Source: Parvimonas micra
GTDB lineage: Bacteria > Bacillota > Clostridia > Tissierellales > Peptoniphilaceae
NCBI RefSeq assembly: GCF_900637905.1
Contig: NZ_LR134472.1
Span: forward strand, 620,001-684,000
Direction: 5' to 3'
DNA: 64,000 nt
Both the position numbers and the translations under genes were made by a program. This document shows, piece after piece, positions 56,920 to 64,000 of the stretch (positions are counted from its first letter, which is position 1; each line of letters begins with the position of its first letter). The notes under the pieces are model-generated. The model was not told the origin of the DNA, ran no database searches, and was given only the letters and a program-made list of their open reading frames with translations.

Positions 56920-57650
56920 ATGAGATTTTCGCAATCGATTGTACTCAAATCAAAGATTTGAACAATCTTTGCATCAGACCTACTATTGCTTGTAGAAAAG
57001 TAAAAATATGAGATTTCTCTACTACACTCAGCTTCGCTTCGTTCCGGTCGAAATGACGTATAAAGAGAAATCTCTGCTTAATGGCTTGACGTTAATAGTA
57101 AATTAACTTCAAATATTATTTAAAAATTGCATAGAAAACGAAACATTTCACGTCATAACAACAAGCAAAGTGATACCCCTAACACGTCATCTCGACCGTA
57201 GTGAGCGAAGCGAAAGAAGTGGAGAGATCTCATAAAGCTCTACAATAATGAATTTACCATTCATAATCAATTAAAACTAAATATAATTTTAATAACCTTT
57301 ATATTTTAAAAATACTATTATTTATAATCAGAAGATAGTATGAATAATTAGATAAAATGCCTATAGAAATCTAATAAGTCTCTTCTTGTGAATAAGATTT
57401 TTATCAAATGTATCTGCGATACATTTACTTTTGCTTGTTTACAAGCAAAACTATGAGATTTCCACAGTCGATTGTACTCAAGAACAATCTTTGCATCAGA
57501 CCTACTATTGCTTGTAGAAAAGTAAAAATATGAGATTTCTCTACTACACTCAGCTTCGCTTCGTTCCGGTAGAAATGACGTATAAAAAGAAATCTCTGCT
57601 CAATGGCTTTACGTTAATAGTAAATAAACTTCAAATATTATTTAAAATTT
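56920..57650. repeat. cluster of family A hairpin-mosaic elements
   Basis: The gap 56757-57663 has no gene. Two copies of CATCAGACCTACTATTGCTT and the following GAGATTTCTCTACTACACTC / GAAATGACGTATAAA block start near 56973 and 57495. Between them is a reverse arm, ACACGTCATCTCGACCG with GAGAGATCTCATAAAGC. The AT core TTAATAGTAAATTAACTTCA is shared with 50.5 kb. Confidence 0.78.
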
Positions 57651-57664
57651 ATACAAAATAATAA

Positions 57665-57685
57665 AGGTTGGGATTTTCCCAACCT
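57665..57685 (-). terminator. probable terminator of the LRR surface protein gene
   Basis: AGGTTGGGA-tt-TCCCAACCT-type stem; the T tract after it on the minus strand is broken. Confidence 0.55.
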
Positions 57686-57708
57686 CTATATTAAATACCT
57701 TAAAATTT

Positions 57709-59412
57709 TTAATATTTTTTCTTATATCCAACAGCTCTGGCTACTCCTAAAGCTAAGATTGAAGTTATCATATAACTCAATCCGCCTGATATATTTGTTC
57801 TTGGAAGTTTGTTTTTCTTAATTGAATTTTTACTCTTTCCAGCATCTTTTCCGGATTTATTATTGTTACTACCCGGTTTGCTATTATCATTATCAGGCTT
57901 CTTGTTATCTTCTTGCTTATCTCCATAAACTACTGCATAAACGCTGAAATGATTTATTTTAAAAGTTATCTTTCCATTTTCATAAGTGAATGGAATTTCT
58001 TTTAATCCACCGTTTATATGATATAATTTTTCTACCTTTAATTTTACTTTAATTGTAATGGTAACTTCGCCTCTTGGTTGAGTTTCTCCGTTATTTGCAT
58101 CTTTCAAATTTATATCATAAGCATCATATTCTTTTCCGACTAATTCACTTGGATTTACTCCCTTTGTTAAGACTTTCCAATCTTTATTCAAAGTATTAGT
58201 ATCTCCTGTTACAACTATTGAACCGTCTTCATTTTTTAGTTCAACTTTTTCAACTTTTGGAAGATTTGGTTTGTCTTTTAGATTATTTATTGAAGCTGTC
58301 AATTCTTCTTCTGCCTTATTAACTTCCTCTTGTGTTGCATCGGCTTTTGCCAAAATTTCTTCAGCCTTTTTCAGAACTTTATTCATTACCTCTATTGATT
58401 CTTCAGTTTTGCCCTTTGTTGTTTCAGGGACTTTTGCTTTTTCAACTGCTTTTTGTAGAGCTTCTTTATTGACTTCCGGCTTTGTTTCATCTAATTCCAA
58501 CTCAACATTGACAACCATAGCACTGAATGTTCCACTGTTTCCGGTATTGTAAATATATTTAAAACCTTTTGGATTATTTGAACTTATATTTAAAATTCCA
58601 GTATTTTTGTCATAAGAAAGATTTGTATCTTTTTCATCAACTTTAACCTTATCTAAATTTTCTTTTCCTACAATTTTACTTATATCAATTTTAGTAAGAT
58701 TATTTGTTTTATATTTTACTCTTTGGATTGAATCGAAATATGAATAATCTTTTTTAAATTCAACAGTTGATAAATCAATAGTAGTCAATCTGTTTCCATG
58801 AATATTCAATCCGGATAATAATAAATTTTTAAGTTTTAATTCAGATAATTTGTTTTCTTTAAGATAAATTGCCGTTAGCTTCTTATTATTGCTTAAATCA
58901 ATTTCTGTAAGACCCATATCATCTTCTTTATTATTATCTAAAGATAAAGATAAAAGTTCTGTATTTTTAGAAAGATCCAACTTCTTCAAATTATGTCTTT
59001 CAAGTTTAAGTTCAGTAAGATTTACAAGTGGCGTAATATCAATATTTTTTAACTTTTCTTTTTGATCTGACAAATCAAGGTGTTTAAGAGAAGTTAATTT
59101 TGTGAAATCTAATCCATTTGTAAAATTATTTCCCTTTAAATCTAACCATTCAATCTTATTTGTAAGATTAAATTTAATTTCTTTAAGATTGTTGTCATTT
59201 GCTTTTATTGATTTCAAATGTTCTAAAGCACTAACATCTAAAGTTTCAATCCCAACTTTATTTATATCTAAATATTCAAGTTTTTTGAATGTAGAGAAAT
59301 TAAAGTTATTGTGTTTTTTTCCTTTTACTTCTAAAATATTTACATTAATTAATTTTTCAACACCTGTTGCATCAACATTTTCTGCAATCATTAACTTTTT
59401 GATATATTCCAC
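57709..59412 (-). CDS. leucine-rich-repeat surface protein, sortase-anchored, N-terminally truncated
   Basis: 567 residues. Residues 1-260 are leucine-rich repeats (LEYLDINKVGIETLDVSALE, LTELKLERHNLKKLDLSKN). A helical FIVAR-like module (EALQKAVEKAKVP ... EEVNKAEEELTASINNL) follows, then a beta domain, a glycine/asparagine/lysine linker and LPRTN with a hydrophobic stretch and KKKY. There is no signal peptide: the frame opens with a GTG at 59412 directly after an in-frame TGA, and only about 110 bases separate it from the terminator of the upstream gene. It has probably lost its 5' end; export is doubtful. Confidence 0.8.
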   Translation of the reverse strand: MEYIKKLMIAENVDATGVEKLINVNILEVKGKKHNNFNFSTFKKLEYLDINKVGIETLDVSALEHLKSIKANDNNLKEIKFNLTNKIEWLDLKGNNFTNGLDFTKLTSLKHLDLSDQKEKLKNIDITPLVNLTELKLERHNLKKLDLSKNTELLSLSLDNNKEDDMGLTEIDLSNNKKLTAIYLKENKLSELKLKNLLLSGLNIHGNRLTTIDLSTVEFKKDYSYFDSIQRVKYKTNNLTKIDISKIVGKENLDKVKVDEKDTNLSYDKNTGILNISSNNPKGFKYIYNTGNSGTFSAMVVNVELELDETKPEVNKEALQKAVEKAKVPETTKGKTEESIEVMNKVLKKAEEILAKADATQEEVNKAEEELTASINNLKDKPNLPKVEKVELKNEDGSIVVTGDTNTLNKDWKVLTKGVNPSELVGKEYDAYDINLKDANNGETQPRGEVTITIKVKLKVEKLYHINGGLKEIPFTYENGKITFKINHFSVYAVVYGDKQEDNKKPDNDNSKPGSNNNKSGKDAGKSKNSIKKNKLPRTNISGGLSYMITSILALGVARAVGYKKKY

Positions 59413-59525
59413 AAAAAGTCCTAATTGTCAATTAGTAATACTACTAAAAGATTGTATTTAAAACATTATAAAATTTTGTATTATTTTTTTATATTTTTCA
59501 CTCATTTTTTATAATTTTCACAAAA

Positions 59526-59556
59526 AAAGATTGAGCTTTTTACTTCTCAATCTTTT
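59526..59556 (-). terminator. Rho-independent terminator of the giant surface protein gene
   Basis: AAAGATTGAG and CTCAATCTTT pair; T run on the minus strand. Confidence 0.83.
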
Positions 59557-59585
59557 CAACATCAAATATTTAATTTTGTAAGAAT

Positions 59586-62500
59586 TTATTTCTTATTCTT
59601 TTTTTTATATCTGATTTTTATTGTACCAAGTGCTCCTGTTGATAATCCTAACAGTACTGTATATAATGCTGTATTAACTGCATATCCTGTTTTTGGTATT
59701 ACCGGTCTTGGCTTTAATGGTGTCGGATTCGTTGTTTCGTTTGTGTCGTAATTGTTGTTTCCTTCAACTACATTCGCCTTATTTAAAATCTTTTCGCCGT
59801 TTACATTGTCATTTACTTTTACTTTAAATGTAACTTCAAATGTTTCTCCATCTGCTACTTTTTCTTTAGTCCAAGTAATTTCTCCGTCTTTGTAAACTCC
59901 ACCATTATCTGCAGAACCTTCTACATAAGTTGTATGTTCAGATATCTTGTCCTTTATTACAACCTTTTGGTCTTTTCCTGTTGTATTCTTGTAAGTAACT
60001 TTGTAAAGTAGTTCTTGTCCTGCTTTTACTTCATTTCCATCTATACTTACTTTATCATCGCTAGGACTGAATACATCTTTCTTAGGTTTTGTAGGTGTTG
60101 GATTTGTTGTTTCGTTTGTGTCAAACTTGTTATTTCCATCAACTACATTTGCTTTGTTAAGAATCTTTTCGCCGTTTACATTGTCGTTTACTTTTACCTT
60201 AAATGTAACTTCAAATGTTTCTCCGTCGGCTACTTTATCTTTAGTCCAAGTAATTTCTCCATCTTTGTAAACTCCACCATTATCTGCAGAATTTTCTACA
60301 TAAGTTGTATGTTCAGGAATTTTATCTTTAATAACAACCTTTTGATCTTTTCCTGTTGTGTTTTTGTAAGTTACTTTGTAAAGTAGTTCTTGTCCCGCTT
60401 TTACTTCATTTCCGTCAATACTTACTTTATCATCGCTAGGACTGAATACATCTTTTACAGGTTTTGTAGGTGTTGGATTTGTTGTTTCATTTGTATCAAA
60501 TTTGTTGCTTCCATCAACTACATTTGCCTTATTTAAAATCTTTTCTCCGTTTACATTGTCGTTTACTTTTACCTTAAATGTAACTTCGAATGTTTCTCCG
60601 TCGGATACACTATCCTTAGTCCAAGTAATTTCTCCGTCCTTGTAAACTCCACCATTATCTGCAGAACCTTCTACATAAGTTGTATGTTCAGGTATCTTGT
60701 CCTTTATTACAACCTTTTGGTCTTTTCCTGTTGTATTTTTGTAAGTAACTTTATAAAGTAGTTCTTGTCCTGCTTTTACTTCATTTCCATCTATACTTAC
60801 TTTATCATCGCTAGGACTGAATACATCTTTCTTAGGTTTTGTAGGTGTTGGATTTGTTGTTTCATTTGTATCAAATTCGTTATTTCCATCAACTACATTC
60901 GCCTTATTTAAAATCTTTTCTCCGTTTACATTGTCGTTTACTTTTACCTTAAATGTAACTTCAAATGTTTCTCCGTCGGCTACTTTATCTTTAGTCCAAG
61001 TAATTTCTCCATCTTTGTAAACTCCATCATCACTAGCTGAACCTTCTACATAAGTTGTATGTTCAGGTATCTTGTCCTTTATTACAACCTTTTGGTCTTT
61101 TCCTGTTGTATTCTTGTAAGTTACTTTGTAAAGCAATTCTTGTCCTGCTTTTACTTCATTTCCGTCTATACTTACTTTATCATCGCTAGGACTGAATACA
61201 TCTTTCTTAGGTTTTGTTGATGTTGGATTTGTTGTTTCGTTTGTTTCGTAATTGTTGTTTCCTTCAACTACATTTGCTTTATTTAAAATCTTTTCGCCGT
61301 TTACATTATCGTTTACTTTTACTTTGAATGTAACTTCAAATGTTTCTCCATCTGCTACTTTTTCTTTAGTCCAAGTAATTTCTCCATCCTTGTAAACTCC
61401 ATCATTATCTGCAGAACCTTCTACATAAGTTGTATGTTCAGGTATCTTGTCCTTTATTACAACCTTTTGGTCTTTTCCTGTAGTATTTTTGTAAGTAACT
61501 TTGTAAAATAGTTCTTGTCCCGCTTTTACTTCGTTCCCGTCAATACTTATCCTGTCATCTCTAAATAACTGACTTGGAGCTATATCATCTTGACTATCAA
61601 AAACATCTTTCACCGGCTTTGTAGGTGTCGGATTCGTTGTTTCATTTGTATCGTAATTGTTGTTTCCTTCAACTACATTTGCTTTATTTAGTATCTTTTC
61701 GCCGTTTACATTATCGTTTACTTTTACTTTAAATGTAACTTCAAATGTTTCTCCATCTGCTACTTTTTCTTTAGTCCAAGTGATTTCTCCATCTTTGTAA
61801 ACTCCATCATTATCTGCAGAACCTTCTACATAAGTTGTATGTTCAGGTATCTTGTCCTTAATCACAACTTTTTGTTCTTTTCCTGTTGTATTCTTGTAAG
61901 TAACTTTATAAAGTAATTCTTGTCCTGCTTTTACTTCGTTTCCATTAATACTTACTTTGTTATCTTGACTGTCAAAAACATCTTTTACAGGTTTTGTAGG
62001 TGTCGGATTTGTTGTTTCGTTTGTATCGTAATTGTTGTTTCCTTCAACTACATTTGCTTTATTTAAAATCTTTTCGCCGTTTACATTGTCATTTACTTTT
62101 ACTTTGAATGTAACTTCAAATGTTTCTCCATCTGCTACTTTTTCTTTAATCCAAGTAATTTCTCCATCCTTGTAAACTCCATCATTATCTACAGAACCTT
62201 CTACATAAGTTGTATGTTCAGGTATCTTGTCCTTTATTACAACCTTTTGCTCTTTTCCTGTTGTATTCTTGTAAGTTACTTTGTAAAGTAGTTCTTGTCC
62301 TGCTTTTACTTCGTTTCCGTCAATACTTATCCTGTCATCTCTAAATAACTGACTTGGAGCTATATCATCTTGACTATCAAAAACATCTTTGACCGGCTTT
62401 GTAGGTGTCGGATTCGTTGTTTCATTTGTATCGTAATTGTTGTTTCCTTCAACTACATTTGCTTTATTTAGTATCTTTTCGCCGTTTACATTATCGTTTA

Positions 62501-64000
62501 CTTTTACTTTAAATGTAACTTCAAATGTTTCTCCATCTGCTACTTTTTCTTTAGTCCAAGTGATTTCACCGTCTTTGTAAACGCCTTTGTTGCTAGCTGA
62601 TCCTTCTACATAAGTTGTATGTTCAGGTATCTTGTCCTTTATTACAACCTTTTGGTCTTTGCCTGTTGTGTTCTTGTAAGTTACTTTGTAAAGTAGTTCT
62701 TGTCCTGCTTTTACTTCATTTCCGTCTATACTTACTTTATCATCGCTAGGACTGAATACATCTTTCTTAGGTTTTGTTGATGTTGGATTTGTTGTTTCGT
62801 TTGTGTCAAACTTGTTATTTCCATCAACTACATTTGCTTTGTTTAGTATCTTTTGACCATTTACATTATCATTAACTTTTACTTTAAAGCTAACTGTTAC
62901 AGAATCTCCATTTTCTACTTCCTTAACCCACTTAATAGTTCCGTTATTTTCTGTTCCGTCATTATCTGCAGAAACAAATGTTGTATGTTCTGGGATCTTA
63001 TCAGTTATTGTTACAGTTTGCTTTGTTCCTATTGTGTTTTTATAAGTAATTTTGTAAAGTAGTTCTTGTCCTGCTTTTACTTCATTTCCATCGATACTTA
63101 TTTTATCATTTTGACTATCAAAAACATTTTTTTTAGGTTTTGTTGATGTTGGATTTGTTGTTTCATTTGTATCAAATTTGTTGTTTCCATCAACTACATT
63201 TGCTTTATTTAATATCTTTTCGCCGTTTACATCGTCATTTACTTTTACCTTAAATGTAACTTCGAATATTTCTCCGTCGGCTACTTTTTCTTTAGTCCAA
63301 GTGATTTCACCGTCTTTGTAAACGCCTTTGTTGCTAGCTGATCCTTTTACATAAGTTGTATGTTCAGGTATCTTATCCTTTATTACAACCTTTTGGTCTT
63401 TGCCTGTAGTATTTTTGTAAGTTACTTTGTAAAGTAATTCTTGTCCTGCTTTTACTTCGTTTCCATCGATACTTATTTTATTATCTTTACTATCAAAAAC
63501 ATCTTTTTTAGGTTTTGTTGATGTTGGATTTGTTGTTTCGTTTGTATCAAACTTGTTATTTCCATCAACTACATTCGCTTTGTTTAGTATCTTTTGACCA
63601 TTTACATCGTCATTTACTTTTACTTTAAAGCTAACTGTTATAGAGTCTCCATTTTCTACTTCCTTAACCCATTTAATAGTTCCGCTATTTTCTGTTCCGT
63701 CATTATCTGCAGAAACAAATGTTGTATGTTCCGGAATCTTATCAGTTATTGTTACAGTTTGCTTTGTTCCTGTTGTATTCTTGTAAGTTACTTTGTAAAG
63801 CAATTCTTGTCCTGCTTTTACTTCATTTCCGTCGATACTTACCTTATCATTCTTACTGTCAAATACTTCTTTTTTAGGTTTTGTAGGTGTTGGATTATGA
63901 GTTTCATTTGTATCTGACTCATTAAATCCATCTTTAACATGAGATATATTGTCAATTGGTTTGCCATTTACGTCATCATCAACTTTTACTTTAAAACTAA
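59586..64000 (-). CDS. giant surface protein of tandem DUF11-type repeats, sortase-anchored (5' end outside window)
   Basis: Open to the window edge, at least 1,470 residues. Eleven complete and one partial repeat of about 112 residues. Each opens with SIDGNEVKAGQELLYKVTYK and contains KDKIPEHTTYVEGSA and KILNKANVV, ending DTNETTNPTPTKP. This is the DUF11/TIGR01451 type of isopeptide-like stalk domain. Two subtypes occur: one with TVTITDKIPEHTTFVSADND, one with KVVIKDKIPEHTTYVEGS. The C-terminus is IPKTG, a hydrophobic segment and KIRYKKKNKK. Near-identical DNA repeats predict length variation. The signal peptide and any head domain are beyond 64000. Confidence 0.9.
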   Translation of the reverse strand, partial: SFKVKVDDDVNGKPIDNISHVKDGFNESDTNETHNPTPTKPKKEVFDSKNDKVSIDGNEVKAGQELLYKVTYKNTTGTKQTVTITDKIPEHTTFVSADNDGTENSGTIKWVKEVENGDSITVSFKVKVNDDVNGQKILNKANVVDGNNKFDTNETTNPTSTKPKKDVFDSKDNKISIDGNEVKAGQELLYKVTYKNTTGKDQKVVIKDKIPEHTTYVKGSASNKGVYKDGEITWTKEKVADGEIFEVTFKVKVNDDVNGEKILNKANVVDGNNKFDTNETTNPTSTKPKKNVFDSQNDKISIDGNEVKAGQELLYKITYKNTIGTKQTVTITDKIPEHTTFVSADNDGTENNGTIKWVKEVENGDSVTVSFKVKVNDNVNGQKILNKANVVDGNNKFDTNETTNPTSTKPKKDVFSPSDDKVSIDGNEVKAGQELLYKVTYKNTTGKDQKVVIKDKIPEHTTYVEGSASNKGVYKDGEITWTKEKVADGETFEVTFKVKVNDNVNGEKILNKANVVEGNNNYDTNETTNPTPTKPVKDVFDSQDDIAPSQLFRDDRISIDGNEVKAGQELLYKVTYKNTTGKEQKVVIKDKIPEHTTYVEGSVDNDGVYKDGEITWIKEKVADGETFEVTFKVKVNDNVNGEKILNKANVVEGNNNYDTNETTNPTPTKPVKDVFDSQDNKVSINGNEVKAGQELLYKVTYKNTTGKEQKVVIKDKIPEHTTYVEGSADNDGVYKDGEITWTKEKVADGETFEVTFKVKVNDNVNGEKILNKANVVEGNNNYDTNETTNPTPTKPVKDVFDSQDDIAPSQLFRDDRISIDGNEVKAGQELFYKVTYKNTTGKDQKVVIKDKIPEHTTYVEGSADNDGVYKDGEITWTKEKVADGETFEVTFKVKVNDNVNGEKILNKANVVEGNNNYETNETTNPTSTKPKKDVFSPSDDKVSIDGNEVKAGQELLYKVTYKNTTGKDQKVVIKDKIPEHTTYVEGSASDDGVYKDGEITWTKDKVADGETFEVTFKVKVNDNVNGEKILNKANVVDGNNEFDTNETTNPTPTKPKKDVFSPSDDKVSIDGNEVKAGQELLYKVTYKNTTGKDQKVVIKDKIPEHTTYVEGSADNGGVYKDGEITWTKDSVSDGETFEVTFKVKVNDNVNGEKILNKANVVDGSNKFDTNETTNPTPTKPVKDVFSPSDDKVSIDGNEVKAGQELLYKVTYKNTTGKDQKVVIKDKIPEHTTYVENSADNGGVYKDGEITWTKDKVADGETFEVTFKVKVNDNVNGEKILNKANVVDGNNKFDTNETTNPTPTKPKKDVFSPSDDKVSIDGNEVKAGQELLYKVTYKNTTGKDQKVVIKDKISEHTTYVEGSADNGGVYKDGEITWTKEKVADGETFEVTFKVKVNDNVNGEKILNKANVVEGNNNYDTNETTNPTPLKPRPVIPKTGYAVNTALYTVLLGLSTGALGTIKIRYKKKNKK

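Noticed and set aside
59586-64000. Possible CRISPR or tandem non-coding satellite on the plus strand
   Set aside because: The ~350-bp period matches a repeated protein domain in one continuous minus-strand frame.

Overview
The window is AT-rich DNA from a low-GC Gram-positive anaerobe. Strong AGGAGG ribosome-binding sites, Gram-positive lipoproteins, sortase-anchored surface proteins and the 16S rRNA text suggest Peptoniphilaceae. A Parvimonas-like organism is my best guess; it comes from reading the sequence, not from a search.

Layout. 0-9.7 kb: 3' end of an e(P4)-type acid phosphatase, a lipoprotein gene with a probable frameshift, an M18 aminopeptidase, a PadR/DUF1700-DUF4097 pair, an epimerase, and a ttcA-rlmH-yycJ housekeeping run. 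9.7-14.5 kb: two paralogous secreted proteins built of aromatic cell-wall-binding-like repeats. They carry different C-terminal cysteine peptidase domains, one gene is frameshifted, and a dead transposase lies between them. 14.6-17.4 kb: a cysteine desulfurase/YedE/TusA-like/DUF3343 operon for selenium or sulfur handling. 18-20.3 kb: 5-oxoproline transporter subunits plus pyroglutamyl peptidase. 21.6-27.8 kb: an rRNA operon on the minus strand (16S, tRNA-Ala, 23S) followed by an unusual array of two complete and three broken 5S genes. 27.9-31.6 kb: mtnN, a catalytically dead ABC ATPase, a membrane protein and glpK. 32.5-36.6 kb: two paralogous oligopeptide-binding lipoproteins. 37-39.4 kb: a second PadR/DUF1700/DUF4097-like cassette. 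39.8-44.9 kb: an ArsC/Spx-like protein, an M3 oligopeptidase, three exported or membrane proteins of unknown function and an ICMT-like methyltransferase. 46.4-49.2 kb: fumC-aspA. 50.6-52.4 kb: an HD hydrolase and a Fic protein. 52.8-55.6 kb: rplM-rpsI with a leader RNA, a GDPD phosphodiesterase and a TPP riboswitch with thiT. 55.6-64 kb: three LPXTG-like surface proteins, including a giant protein of near-identical repeats that runs off the window.

Physiology. The genes fit an organism living on peptides and amino acids: M18 and M3 peptidases, pyroglutamyl peptidase with 5-oxoproline uptake, two peptide-binding proteins, and aspartase plus fumarase. It takes up thiamine and has a large adhesive or lytic surface repertoire.

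The most unusual content is non-coding. Three families of structured intergenic repeats fill most long gaps: (A) roughly 200-bp mosaics of small hairpins with ACGTCATCTCGA-type arms; (B) AT-rich hairpin arrays whose stems change while the loop (TTTTGATTATTTTT-like) stays constant; (C) a GC-rich 66-bp palindromic unit beside gene ends, with compensatory stem changes. The broken 5S array and tandem hairpins in the leader of the Fic gene also deserve attention.
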